Assembly (NCBI GenBank): GCA_949299755.1
Contig: CASGBA010000002.1
Span: 1-64,000, forward strand
Direction of reading: 5' to 3'
From: an uncultured Treponema sp.
GTDB lineage: Bacteria; Spirochaetota; Spirochaetia; Treponematales; Treponemataceae
Length of the DNA stretch: 64,000 nt
A program made the position numbers and the translations under genes. Positions 9,197-17,702 of the stretch are shown here, one piece after another. The stretch's first letter is position 1. Each line of letters begins with the position of its first letter. The notes below the pieces were generated by a model. That model had not been told where the DNA came from and did not search any database. It saw only the letters and a program-made list of their open reading frames with translations.

Positions 9197-10735
9197 TTAC
9201 ATTAAATACAAACGCATGAAAAGGGACAGACTCTCCGATCTGTCAAAAATGTCAGGAGCCGTATCAAAGAAATCCTTTTTGAGATAACAGACAGCGGAAA
9301 TTCCCGCCGACAGGTTTTCAACAAAAACCTGCCTTTCGTAAGAGGCCCGCAGGAAACAGAGGAATTCCGCGCCGCCGGAACCGTATTCCGGAATGGCGTC
9401 ATCGATTATCTTCCAGGCGAAACCGGCCGCATCCAGCAAGAACCTTCCGCCCACCGGATGGTACAGCTCAAGCCCGGTGCGGAGGGCGCCTCCTATCCCC
9501 AGGCTGTAATTCCGTCTTTCCTCAATACCGACAGGATCCGGGTAAGTGCCGTCCCGGAGGAAATAATAGTCGCTGGCTCCAAGGAACACAAAGTCGGCGC
9601 CGTAGGAGGAGCGGAATTCAAGACCGCTGCCGAAAACACGTTCTTCCTTGAACACAATCCCCACGGACTGGGAGCTGAAATCCACGTTGAAATCAAAAAC
9701 GGCGTCAAGACGCATTGTGATGCCGAAGGTGTTTTTCACGGAAGGGGTTATCCTCGGGGCGACTGAAAAAAGGATGCCTTCGGAAAACAGGGCGGCGGAA
9801 TAATAACCGGCGGAAAAAGCGAAAAAACCTTCCATGGAGAAAACATCAAACGGAACCCGTATTTCCCTGCCATAGGGGTAGCCGTATTGGAGACGGATTC
9901 CCATATTTCCCGTTGGGAGGGGGGTATCGTCTATGTCCGTGCGGGCGCTGCTGAATTCCATGTTATGGAAAACCACTCCACCTCCGGCGGAAACTGACAG
10001 GGCATAAATATTACCCGCAGGCCTTTCAACATATCTTCCGAACAATTTTGAGTTAAGGGCCGAAAAGGGATCAAAAACAAAGGAAAGCGGAAAACCGGCT
10101 TCATCGGTGACACTCCAAAGCCGGTGAAGTATTTCACCCCATACCATACCTCCGGTGGGGCTTACAATCAAATCATTGATCGAAGGAGTCTCGTTTTCAC
10201 ACAGAAGTTCCCAGCTGACACTTCCAAATACAGCCAGAAGCCCTGATTCATAAAAATTCAGGTTATTAGCCCTTCCTGCCTGGAAATAAAAGGAACCCTG
10301 GTATGGATGTCCAAGCTGATTGACGGAAAATGTATCATTGTCCCAAACCCAAAGGGAAGTGAAATTCCGTTTTATATCCTCAAATCCCACCTGGGCGTAA
10401 ATCTGTTTTGTAACCCACCGGTTGAAGGAAAAGAGAACCAGGTTACTGAAAGCGGCTTCCAGAACAGCCGTACCGTAATATTTCGGAACCTCTCCGTCCG
10501 ACAAACTGTCCTCCCGGAAAGCTTCGGCCCCGGAATTCCCGGTGTGCTCCTCCACAAACAGCGAATTCTGACCGCCGGAAACAGGGGAAGAAAACAGTGA
10601 AAAATGAAAAACCAAAACTGAAAAAAGAACAGCCGCTGATTTTTTTTTGATTAAAAAAAACAACCGGCCTTTTTTAATAAAGTCCGAAAAAAACAAAGCA
10701 TTGTTTATCATTAAGTTTTCGCCGCAGGCATCCAA
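9197..10735 (-). CDS. DUF3943 outer-membrane/periplasmic protein, copy 2
   Basis: A 512-residue paralog of the downstream gene, sharing NQLGHPYQG, QAGRANNLNFYES, SINDLIVSPTGG and GEILHRLW. A strongly hydrophobic stretch (AAVLFSVLVFHFSLFSS) preceded by KKK acts as signal sequence but lies about 34 residues from the first codon. The start is therefore uncertain: a TTG at 10735 has GGAG 11 bases upstream, an ATG lies at 10711, and an internal TTG just before the KKK would give the most normal signal peptide. The distal part looks like barrel strands. The two genes form an apparent operon, this copy first. tRNA-Val lies upstream on the same strand. The function is unknown. Confidence 0.72.
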   Translation of the reverse strand: MDACGENLMINNALFFSDFIKKGRLFFLIKKKSAAVLFSVLVFHFSLFSSPVSGGQNSLFVEEHTGNSGAEAFREDSLSDGEVPKYYGTAVLEAAFSNLVLFSFNRWVTKQIYAQVGFEDIKRNFTSLWVWDNDTFSVNQLGHPYQGSFYFQAGRANNLNFYESGLLAVFGSVSWELLCENETPSINDLIVSPTGGMVWGEILHRLWSVTDEAGFPLSFVFDPFSALNSKLFGRYVERPAGNIYALSVSAGGGVVFHNMEFSSARTDIDDTPLPTGNMGIRLQYGYPYGREIRVPFDVFSMEGFFAFSAGYYSAALFSEGILFSVAPRITPSVKNTFGITMRLDAVFDFNVDFSSQSVGIVFKEERVFGSGLEFRSSYGADFVFLGASDYYFLRDGTYPDPVGIEERRNYSLGIGGALRTGLELYHPVGGRFLLDAAGFAWKIIDDAIPEYGSGGAEFLCFLRASYERQVFVENLSAGISAVCYLKKDFFDTAPDIFDRSESLSLFMRLYLM

Positions 10736-10776
10736 GACCCGGCAAACTCCGTTTTGAAAAGACTGTAAGTTTAAAA

Positions 10777-10850
10777 TGGGCGATACTGGAATCGAACCAG
10801 TGACCCCAAGCGTGTCATGCTTGTACTCTAACCAACTGAGCTAATCGCCC
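10777..10850 (-). tRNA. tRNA-Val (anticodon GAC)
   Basis: The reverse complement folds as a cloverleaf: acceptor GGGCGAT pairs with ATCGCCC, the anticodon stem CAAGC/GCTTG encloses the loop ATGACAC with anticodon GAC, and the T arm contains GGTTCGAATCC. The 3' CCA is not encoded. Length is 74 bases. Confidence 0.95.
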
Positions 10851-10863
10851 TGCAAAAATCAAG

Positions 10864-10905
10864 CAGTATGGGGCATAACATACTGTTTTTTTAGCTTTAC
10901 GTCAA
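10864..10905 (-). promoter_or_regulatory. tRNA-Val promoter with overlapping inverted repeat
   Basis: On the minus strand TTGACG (10900-10905) and TATGTT (10877-10882) are 17 bases apart, about 26 bases before the tRNA. An inverted repeat CAGTATG/CATACTG (10864-10870 and 10879-10885, 8-base spacer) covers the -10 and start region. It could be an operator or chance. Confidence 0.5.
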
Positions 10906-10963
10906 GGGATAACAGCAGTATCATTACAGGACAGTTTCGAATAAATTTTTAAGGGGGAAATTT

Positions 10964-11344
10964 ATGGCAGAAGATGCAAAGATTTACATCTGCAAAAAAT
11001 GCGGTAACATTGCGGGGATGATTGCGGACCATGGCTGTGTCCCATCATGTTGCGGAATACCGATGGAACAATTAAAAGCCAACACCACGGATGCCGCGAC
11101 TGAAAAACATGTACCCGTTGTCGCTGTAACCGGAAACAAAATTTCTGTGAAAGTGGGGAGCGTGTCCCATCCCATGACGGAGGAACATTACATACAGTGG
11201 ATAATGATAACAACGGAAAAGGGGCGGCAACGAAAAACTCTTAAACCCGGGAACGAACCATCCGCAGATTTCGAGCTTACCGCTGATGACAAGTTCATAT
11301 CCGCGGAGGCTTACTGCAACCTCCACGGACTTTGGAAAAGTTAA
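10964..11344 (+). CDS. dfx: Desulfoferrodoxin (superoxide reductase, 2Fe class I)
   Basis: The 126-residue cytoplasmic protein reduces superoxide to hydrogen peroxide without making oxygen, a typical defence in anaerobes. The N-terminal rubredoxin-like Fe(Cys)4 site is complete (Cys10, Cys13, Cys29, Cys30), and the catalytic Fe(His)4Cys site is intact (His49, His69, His75, Cys118, His121), with the EKHVP loop that carries the active-site Lys48. This differs from the neelaredoxin of Treponema pallidum, which is known to lack most of the centre I cysteines. The ATG has AAGGGGG 7 bases upstream. The gene appears monocistronic between two tRNA genes. A rubredoxin or other electron donor is not in the window. 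Confidence 0.93.
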   Translation: MAEDAKIYICKKCGNIAGMIADHGCVPSCCGIPMEQLKANTTDAATEKHVPVVAVTGNKISVKVGSVSHPMTEEHYIQWIMITTEKGRQRKTLKPGNEPSADFELTADDKFISAEAYCNLHGLWKS

Positions 11345-11392
11345 AAATTTCCGGGTCATTTCCGGGATAAAAGATCCCTTGCTTATGGCCTC

Positions 11393-11421
11393 TTGACTTT
11401 TTTTTCCCTGTCTGCTATCCT
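11393..11421 (+). promoter_or_regulatory. tRNA-Leu promoter
   Basis: TTGACT (11393-11398) and TATCCT (11416-11421) are 17 bases apart, and the tRNA begins 12 bases after the -10. Confidence 0.65.
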
Positions 11422-11433
11422 CTTCTCACTTAT

Positions 11434-11515
11434 GCGGCGATGGTGGAATTGGTAGACACGCCAGCTTGAGGTGCTGGTACCGCGAGGTATGGAAGTTCAA
11501 GTCTTCTTCGCCGCA
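11434..11515 (+). tRNA. tRNA-Leu (anticodon GAG)
   Basis: Acceptor GCGGCGA pairs with TCGCCGC. The anticodon stem CCAGC/GCTGG encloses TTGAGGT, giving anticodon GAG. A long variable arm follows, as expected for Leu. Length is 82 bases and CCA is not encoded. Confidence 0.93.
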
Positions 11516-11516
11516 T

Positions 11517-11548
11517 AAAAGACTGCCTTTCCGGCAGTCTTTTTTTTT
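11517..11548 (+). terminator. Rho-independent terminator after tRNA-Leu
   Basis: GACTGCC (11521-11527) and GGCAGTC (11533-11539) form a 7-bp stem with loop TTTCC, extended by AAAA/TTTT and followed by a run of nine T. Confidence 0.85.
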
Positions 11549-11716
11549 ATTTTCCATATCATGTGATGCCACTGATTCCTGCGGAATCAGCCCTTTCAAG
11601 CCGGATTACTCCTGCCGGATTTCACCCGGGAATTTAAATTCCAGGTTTGTTCTGCCGATGTAATAAGAAGAACCCTATTAGAATCTATTACCAATCTAAC
11701 ACCCAGGGGGAGGAAA

Positions 11717-14539
11717 ATGGGACAGAATAAAGGTAAAATCATGGCATTTTCCGCGGCGGTTTTAACAGCCGCAATATTTTTATCCTGCGAAAGCATGCCG
11801 AAAACAGTGGCTCCGGACAGTCAGAAAAAAGATGAAACACTGCTAGATCTTATTTCAAAGGGAAAAACCGATGAGCTGAAAAAACGTCTTTCAGGGGAAG
11901 AGTCAATTAACCAGCAGAACAAGCAGGGACAAACCCTTCTCCATATCGCCGCATTAAACAATGATGCGGAGCTTGTGGAATTCCTGCTCACATTGAAACC
12001 GGACACGGAGATACAGGATAAAAACGGAGACACACCGTTCTCTGCGGCGGTAAAAGAAGGTTGTTATGATGCGGCGAAAACACTGTCAGAAGCTGACGCT
12101 TATATTTTTGCGAAAAACAACGATGGATTTTCCGTATACGACATTGCGGCGGCACAGGGAAACAAAGCCTTGAAGGCCGCCATAAGCGAGAAAACAGCGG
12201 AACAGCAAAACGGTTTCGGGAAAACACCCCTTCATTTGGCGGCGGAAAGCCTCAATAAAGAAGCTCTGGAAATATCAATGGAGAAGAGCCGGAATCTTTC
12301 GGTTGAAGACTTAAATGGTAAAACGCCTCTCATGTATATTTACGGGCATCCCCAGGATTCCCTGGCACCGGAGCTGGCGGCGGAACTTCTCTTAAAAGGA
12401 GCCGAACCGGTACACAGGGACTTTGCGTATTTTGAAACGGCAATTCTTAAACGTAACCTCTCCATGCGCTTTGACGAGGGGAAAACCCCGCTTCATTTCG
12501 CAGCGGAACGGGGGGATGACGGCTTTGTGGAATACCTCATTGCCAACGGTGCCCAGATAAACGCGAAGGATTCGTCCTCCTCCACCCCTCTCCACGAGGC
12601 GGTAAGGAACGGAAGGATAAGCAGCGCCAACCTGCTGATAGAAGCTGGGGCGGACGTCAATATCCGGGATTCTGCCGGGAACACGCCGCTGCACCTTGTG
12701 ATGCCTGTAAGCTCCAGGAGACCCCTTTTCACGTCGCTCCTCCAGGCAGGAGCGGATCCGAATATTAAAGACATATACGGCGAAACGCCCCTCCATATCA
12801 CCGCAAGGATTGCCATGGAACCGGATTTAATAACAAGCCTTGTGGAAGCCGGAGGGGATTTGAATGAGAGGAACAAAAAGGGAATAACACCCCTTTCCCT
12901 TGCAATCGAACGCAATCAAATCCAGCAGGCTGAGTTTTTCGTAAAACTGGGGGCGGATATCCACGCCGAAGACATTGAAGAAACCACAGCGCTTACAAAG
13001 GCCCTTAAAAGCGGATTAAAAATGACCAAGGCAGTCATAAAAAAAGACAATATCCAAACAAGGGATTCCGCGGGAAGGACTCCCCTCCACATCGCTGTCA
13101 TAGAAAAGGCACCGCCGGAAATAATTAACTACATGATTTCCCTGGGAGCGGATGTAAACGCCCGGGATAAAAACGGGAACACCCCCCTCCATACAGCAGC
13201 CGCTTATAATTTCAGGCAGACAGGGGAGCTACTACTGGCGGCCGGAGCCGATGTGTTTTATCCTAACGTTACCGGTGATTCTGTGCTGAAAACAGCCCTA
13301 ACCAGGCTTGAAGGCAGGGAAGAGTGGATACTGGATTCAAATGTCATAAAATCCTGTGACGGTGCGGGAAACACTCCCCTGCATTTGGCGGCGGAATGGA
13401 ATCTTATTCCGGCCATCTCCATAATACTGAAAAAGGGAGGTGACATTAACGCTAAAAACGCCAACGGGGAAACTCCCCTTTTCAATGCGGTGAAAACAGA
13501 CAGCCAGGAAATGACCGCAGCTCTTCTCTCTTCCGATTACGGTAAAACCGCAGACATAAATGCCCGTAATTTCCTTGGCGACTCCGCCCTATATTCCTGC
13601 ATCCGGTGGCAGGCGGTAAAATCCGCCTCCGTTCTCATTGACCGGGATGTCAGGACAAACGGTAAAAAACTCATTAACGCCAAAAACCTGGCGGGAAAAA
13701 CCGTTCTCCACGAGTCGGCACGGACAGGGAACATGGAGCTTTTGCTGATGGTCTTAAAGGCGGGAGCGGATGTAAACGCCGATGATGAGACCGGGCGCAC
13801 ACCGCTGACGGATGCGGTTTCTTCTGACAACAAAGAGGTGGCGGAAACCCTGCTTCTTTATGGGGCTTCACCACTGATACAGGATATGTACGGGCGCACA
13901 CCACTGCACGAAGCGGCTGAATATTCAGGAACGGAAATAATCGTCCTTCTCAGAAAAGAAGGGGCAAATCCCATGAGCCGGGACGCTTATGGGAAAACCC
14001 CTCTTTCACTGGCTTTCAAAAGATCCCCTGAAATAGTCGACGCAGTGCTGGGCGGAAGCACAATTATAGCGGATTCAGACGGGAACACCCCCTTCCATCT
14101 TGCGGTCGAGGAAAATGCGGCAACATGGATTTTCGAGGACTTGGTTTCCCGTGGTTATCCTGTGAACAACCGTAACAGGACCGGGACCACAGCCCTGCAA
14201 ATGGCACTGAAAAAAGACAATGAGGAAGCCATGAGGATTCTGCTGGAAGCGGGAGCCGATCCGTACATAACGGATTCCGAAGGTAATTCGGTGGTCAGCA
14301 TTATCCTGAGCGAAAAAACCGGATATATAACCCTGTTGTCGGAATTCGCCGGTGACAAAACGGACGCGACGGGAGACGGACTGTTACATTACGCCGCCAG
14401 GCTCTCATCCGGGGATACAGTATCCCAGCTGAGGAAAATGCAGCGTATTGATCCATACGCAAAGAACATTGAAGGTGAAACCCCTGCGGATATCGCGGCA
14501 AGATGGAAAAGGCCGGAAATTCAGGAACTTTTGAAGTAA
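11717..14539 (+). CDS. Large ankyrin-repeat lipoprotein
   Basis: The 940-residue protein begins with a basic n-region, a hydrophobic segment and a spirochaete-like lipobox ending IFLSC, so it is probably lipidated and sits on the periplasmic side of a membrane. Almost the whole mature protein is ankyrin repeats: I count about 26 units with the GxTPLHxAA signature, from near residue 54 to the C terminus, several of them degenerate (for example GDSVLKTAL, GNSVVSIIL). Ankyrin arrays bind proteins; no partner or enzymatic domain is visible. The ATG has GGGGGAGGA just upstream, and a strong hairpin terminator follows, so the gene is monocistronic. An outside role in host interaction or a periplasmic scaffold role are both possible; neither is shown by the sequence. 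Confidence 0.85.
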   Translation: MGQNKGKIMAFSAAVLTAAIFLSCESMPKTVAPDSQKKDETLLDLISKGKTDELKKRLSGEESINQQNKQGQTLLHIAALNNDAELVEFLLTLKPDTEIQDKNGDTPFSAAVKEGCYDAAKTLSEADAYIFAKNNDGFSVYDIAAAQGNKALKAAISEKTAEQQNGFGKTPLHLAAESLNKEALEISMEKSRNLSVEDLNGKTPLMYIYGHPQDSLAPELAAELLLKGAEPVHRDFAYFETAILKRNLSMRFDEGKTPLHFAAERGDDGFVEYLIANGAQINAKDSSSSTPLHEAVRNGRISSANLLIEAGADVNIRDSAGNTPLHLVMPVSSRRPLFTSLLQAGADPNIKDIYGETPLHITARIAMEPDLITSLVEAGGDLNERNKKGITPLSLAIERNQIQQAEFFVKLGADIHAEDIEETTALTKALKSGLKMTKAVIKKDNIQTRDSAGRTPLHIAVIEKAPPEIINYMISLGADVNARDKNGNTPLHTAAAYNFRQTGELLLAAGADVFYPNVTGDSVLKTALTRLEGREEWILDSNVIKSCDGAGNTPLHLAAEWNLIPAISIILKKGGDINAKNANGETPLFNAVKTDSQEMTAALLSSDYGKTADINARNFLGDSALYSCIRWQAVKSASVLIDRDVRTNGKKLINAKNLAGKTVLHESARTGNMELLLMVLKAGADVNADDETGRTPLTDAVSSDNKEVAETLLLYGASPLIQDMYGRTPLHEAAEYSGTEIIVLLRKEGANPMSRDAYGKTPLSLAFKRSPEIVDAVLGGSTIIADSDGNTPFHLAVEENAATWIFEDLVSRGYPVNNRNRTGTTALQMALKKDNEEAMRILLEAGADPYITDSEGNSVVSIILSEKTGYITLLSEFAGDKTDATGDGLLHYAARLSSGDTVSQLRKMQRIDPYAKNIEGETPADIAARWKRPEIQELLK

Positions 14540-14556
14540 CAGAAACAAAACAGACG

Positions 14557-14602
14557 AAACCCGCATCGCAGCCTTAGAGTTAAAGGCGGATGCGGGTTTT
14601 TA
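14557..14602 (+). terminator. Terminator after the ankyrin gene
   Basis: AAACCCGCATC (14557-14567) pairs with GATGCGGGTTT (14589-14599), with an inner GCAGCCTT/AAGGC-like stem and T-rich tail. It may serve the converging GGDEF gene as well. Confidence 0.7.
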
Positions 14603-14630
14603 TATGCGGGGACATGATATCGTAGCCAGG

Positions 14631-16055
14631 CTATGCATCTTCAAGAAAATCGGTCCTTTCATCTTCCCGGCCAGGGAAAAACCCGGTGTCACTGAAGATA
14701 TTTTCCGAGTAAAGACAATAGGATTTTTTTCCTGAGTATTTGACTTTGTAGAGGGCTTGGTCAGCATTGGAATAAATCTTGTCAAAATTCATGCCCTCTG
14801 TCCTGTAAGCAGCACCGATACTCAAAGATAGATTCACCGAGGGGTATTTTTTTTCTGAAATCAATTTGAATTCATTTTGCAGCTTTTCCGCCCGGGCGCT
14901 GGCAATCTCGGGGGATACAAGCCCCGGATAATATACAATGAACTCATCTCCGCCTAACCGGGCAACAACATCGGAAGTACTTGTATAATTAAGAAGAAGG
15001 TTAGCCACATCCTTAAGAACGACATCCCCCACCTGATGCCCGAGGGTATCATTCAGTTTCTTAAAATTATCCATGTCAATGATGAACAAAAAACCTTTTT
15101 TATGCTGGGAAAAGGAAGTCTCTATTAGTTTTATGGCGGCCTTTCTATTCAACAGAGGTGTCAGGACATCCCTGGAGGCTTCCTGTATCAACTGCTCCTG
15201 GAAGAATACCATCTTTGAAATATTCATCATCACACTTATAAAAACAGGACGGTTTTCCAGTGAATTTATTACCTTTCCCTTGGCATAAATCCAAATGAAT
15301 GAAGCGCCTTTCTGCATAAGCCGGAACTGGAGCTCATATTCCCCGGATGTTTCCAAGCTGGATAAAATCATGCGCTCCACCATTTTACGGTCATCGGGAT
15401 GGATTATGTTAACAATCATTCCGCCCGTAGCATTTATGAATTCCTCGTAGGTGAAATCCATGTATCTTAGGATTTCATCATTAACAATATAAAATGGCAA
15501 TCCTTTTTCAGCATAGGCTCCGATAATTCCTCCCGGAAGTATTTGCGGCATAACAGCGGTCAGTGCATGACCTGCCTTCCGAGTTTCCTGTCCCGCAAAA
15601 GATCGTTTGTAATGCAAATCAGGCAGGAAGGAATCCTCAGCCTGCTCGTAAGCGGGGAGGGAAAGATGCAAACTGGTGATTTTCCATGAGCCACCGGAAA
15701 GAACACAACTTCCGGTAAACCGTCCGGGAAAGGTTTCTTCCGGCTGCATCCTGCGTCCGTCTTTTTCCACAGCGGGAGGTATTATTATTTTCACACTGGA
15801 AAAACAAATGAAGGAATCAGGTGACTGCCGGAATTCCTTAAAACCGCACAATTCAAAGTCGAAAGGTCCTGGAGTTGAGTTAAATTCAGCCGCAAAAAGT
15901 TCAGTAAAGGCTTTTTTACCTACAGCTACTTCCTGTACACCGGTACCGAGGGACACAATATCATCGGAAACCAAGGCAAGAACTTTTTCCAGATTTCTTT
16001 CCCGTAAATATGAGGTAAAAAAATTTTCAAAAACATCGAATATCTTGCTTCCCAC
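14631..16055 (-). CDS. Diguanylate cyclase with NTF2-like and PAS sensor domains
   Basis: The 474-residue cytoplasmic protein should make cyclic di-GMP from two GTP. Domains in order: an NTF2/SnoaL-like domain (about 1-135), a linker, a PAS domain (about 175-290, with YMDFTYEEFINATGG and IIHPDDR), and a GGDEF domain (about 300-460) with DMDNFKKLNDTLGHQVGD and intact RLGGDEF. The inhibitory I-site RxxD before the GGDEF is degenerate (SxxD, no Arg), so product inhibition is probably absent. No membrane segment is seen. The start is a GTG at 16055; AAAGGA lies only one base before it, so the initiation site is not certain. It is convergent with the ankyrin gene and has no evident operon partner. 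Confidence 0.88.
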   Translation of the reverse strand: MGSKIFDVFENFFTSYLRERNLEKVLALVSDDIVSLGTGVQEVAVGKKAFTELFAAEFNSTPGPFDFELCGFKEFRQSPDSFICFSSVKIIIPPAVEKDGRRMQPEETFPGRFTGSCVLSGGSWKITSLHLSLPAYEQAEDSFLPDLHYKRSFAGQETRKAGHALTAVMPQILPGGIIGAYAEKGLPFYIVNDEILRYMDFTYEEFINATGGMIVNIIHPDDRKMVERMILSSLETSGEYELQFRLMQKGASFIWIYAKGKVINSLENRPVFISVMMNISKMVFFQEQLIQEASRDVLTPLLNRKAAIKLIETSFSQHKKGFLFIIDMDNFKKLNDTLGHQVGDVVLKDVANLLLNYTSTSDVVARLGGDEFIVYYPGLVSPEIASARAEKLQNEFKLISEKKYPSVNLSLSIGAAYRTEGMNFDKIYSNADQALYKVKYSGKKSYCLYSENIFSDTGFFPGREDERTDFLEDA

Positions 16056-16168
16056 GTCCTTTAATCCGCATGATTAAAAGTGCCAGTCCAAGTAAATTTA
16101 CGCGACCCGCAAATATAATTCATATAAACAGTAAGAGACTGTTTCAGCCAACGCCAATCATAAAAAGA

Positions 16169-17680
16169 TCACAGGGTGGAAGTAAACCGTCCGAATGCGG
16201 CAGCCCCTTCGGGGGTTCGCTTGAAAACACCGGCATCGCAAAGTACCTTTTCAAAAACAAGTCCTGTTTCACGCCTGAGCACCTGGTGAACGTTTTCCGC
16301 CGTGCATTCAGAAGCGAAACCGGCCGCCCAATCCGCATGTTTTGCGGTAAGCTCATCGGCACGCAGATCCCTGCCTTCAACGATGGCGGAAGCAAGGGCG
16401 TCAAGCTCCGTGCGCAGCCGCGCGGGAAGAATGGCGAGCCCCATAACCTCGATTAACCCGATGTTTTCTTTTTTTATGTGATGAAGCTCCGCATGAGGAT
16501 GATAGACACCCAGAGGATGTTCCTCCGTTGTAATGTTGTTCCTCAAAGCCAGATCAAGCTCGAACAAGCCGCCGCGGCTGCGGGCTATGGGCGTTATCGT
16601 ATTATGAGGCGTTCCGTCCGTTTCGGCAAATATAAACGCATCCCTGTCGGTATACGCCCTCCACTTGTCCAGAATATAAGCGGCGGCCGAAGCCAGCTCG
16701 CCGCTGTCCCCGCCTGAAATACGTATCACGGACATGGGCCATTTGAGGATTCCGGCTGAAACCCCGGGGAACCCCTTCAGGCTGAAAGACCTTTCGACGG
16801 GAGCCCTGGCCATGGGGAACTCGTAATTCCCTCCCTGAAAATGCTCGTGGGCAAGGATTGAACCTCCTACAATGGGCAAATCCGCATTCGATCCGACAAT
16901 ATAATGGGGAAACTGGCGGACAAAATCAAACAGCTTGGAGAAAACAGCCTTGTCTATGACCATCGGCACATGTGCTTTATTCAGCACAATACAGTGCTCG
17001 TTGTAATAAACATAGGGTGAATATTGGAAACCCCAGGGCTCACCGAGAATCTTTATAGGTATTATGCGGTGGTTTCCCCGCGCGGGATGGTCAAGACGGC
17101 CCGCATACCCCTCGTTTTCAATGCAAAGCTGGCATTTCGGGTAGGCGGCCTTCGCCTGATTTTTCGCCGCGGCGATTGCCTTAGGATCTTTTTCAGGCTT
17201 TGACAGGTTTATCGTAATATCAAGGGCGCCGTAATCCGTATCGACAGTCCATTTTATATCCTTCGCGATGCGGTAATCCCGGATATAATCGGTCGAGCGG
17301 GAAAACGCATAAAACCAGTCCGTAGCCGCCTGCGGAGACTTTGAAGAATACAGATCCGAAAAACGCGCATTGACTTCCGACGGCGGAGGCGTGAAACAAG
17401 CCATCACTTCCGTGTCAAAAAGATCCCGGTAAGCCGTGGAATTTTCAGGAACCAGTTTATTTTCACAGGCGTAGTCAAGGATTCCCGCCAGAATCTCTTC
17501 AAGCGGAACGGATGACAATGAGGAAGACGCCATTTCCTCCGCCGACGGGAAAGCCGCCGAATCGCCGGACAGCTTCAGAAGTGAAAAAAGCCTGTTCACC
17601 GAATAAACCAAATCATCCTCACATACTATACCCCGGGACAAGGCATAAACAGCCAGCTTTTTTATCAAATCGTATATCAA
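16169..17680 (-). CDS. galT: UDP-glucose-hexose-1-phosphate uridylyltransferase (class II GalT)
   Basis: The 503-residue cytoplasmic enzyme exchanges galactose-1-phosphate with UDP-glucose in the Leloir pathway. It is the long GalT type found in Firmicutes and spirochaetes (family II), not the 350-residue E. coli type. Typical segments are CQLCIENEGYAGR, the WGFQYSPYVYYNEHCI region, and GGSILAHEHFQGG, which resembles the family's His-containing active-site region. The start is a TTG with GGAGG 8 bases upstream. It follows galK by 22 bases, so galK-galT form an operon. No galE or galM is in the window. It would process galactose released by the GH35 enzyme encoded 12 kb away. Confidence 0.92.
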   Translation of the reverse strand: MIYDLIKKLAVYALSRGIVCEDDLVYSVNRLFSLLKLSGDSAAFPSAEEMASSSLSSVPLEEILAGILDYACENKLVPENSTAYRDLFDTEVMACFTPPPSEVNARFSDLYSSKSPQAATDWFYAFSRSTDYIRDYRIAKDIKWTVDTDYGALDITINLSKPEKDPKAIAAAKNQAKAAYPKCQLCIENEGYAGRLDHPARGNHRIIPIKILGEPWGFQYSPYVYYNEHCIVLNKAHVPMVIDKAVFSKLFDFVRQFPHYIVGSNADLPIVGGSILAHEHFQGGNYEFPMARAPVERSFSLKGFPGVSAGILKWPMSVIRISGGDSGELASAAAYILDKWRAYTDRDAFIFAETDGTPHNTITPIARSRGGLFELDLALRNNITTEEHPLGVYHPHAELHHIKKENIGLIEVMGLAILPARLRTELDALASAIVEGRDLRADELTAKHADWAAGFASECTAENVHQVLRRETGLVFEKVLCDAGVFKRTPEGAAAFGRFTSTL

Positions 17681-17702
17681 TTACTTTTCCTCCGGTTCAG
17701 AA

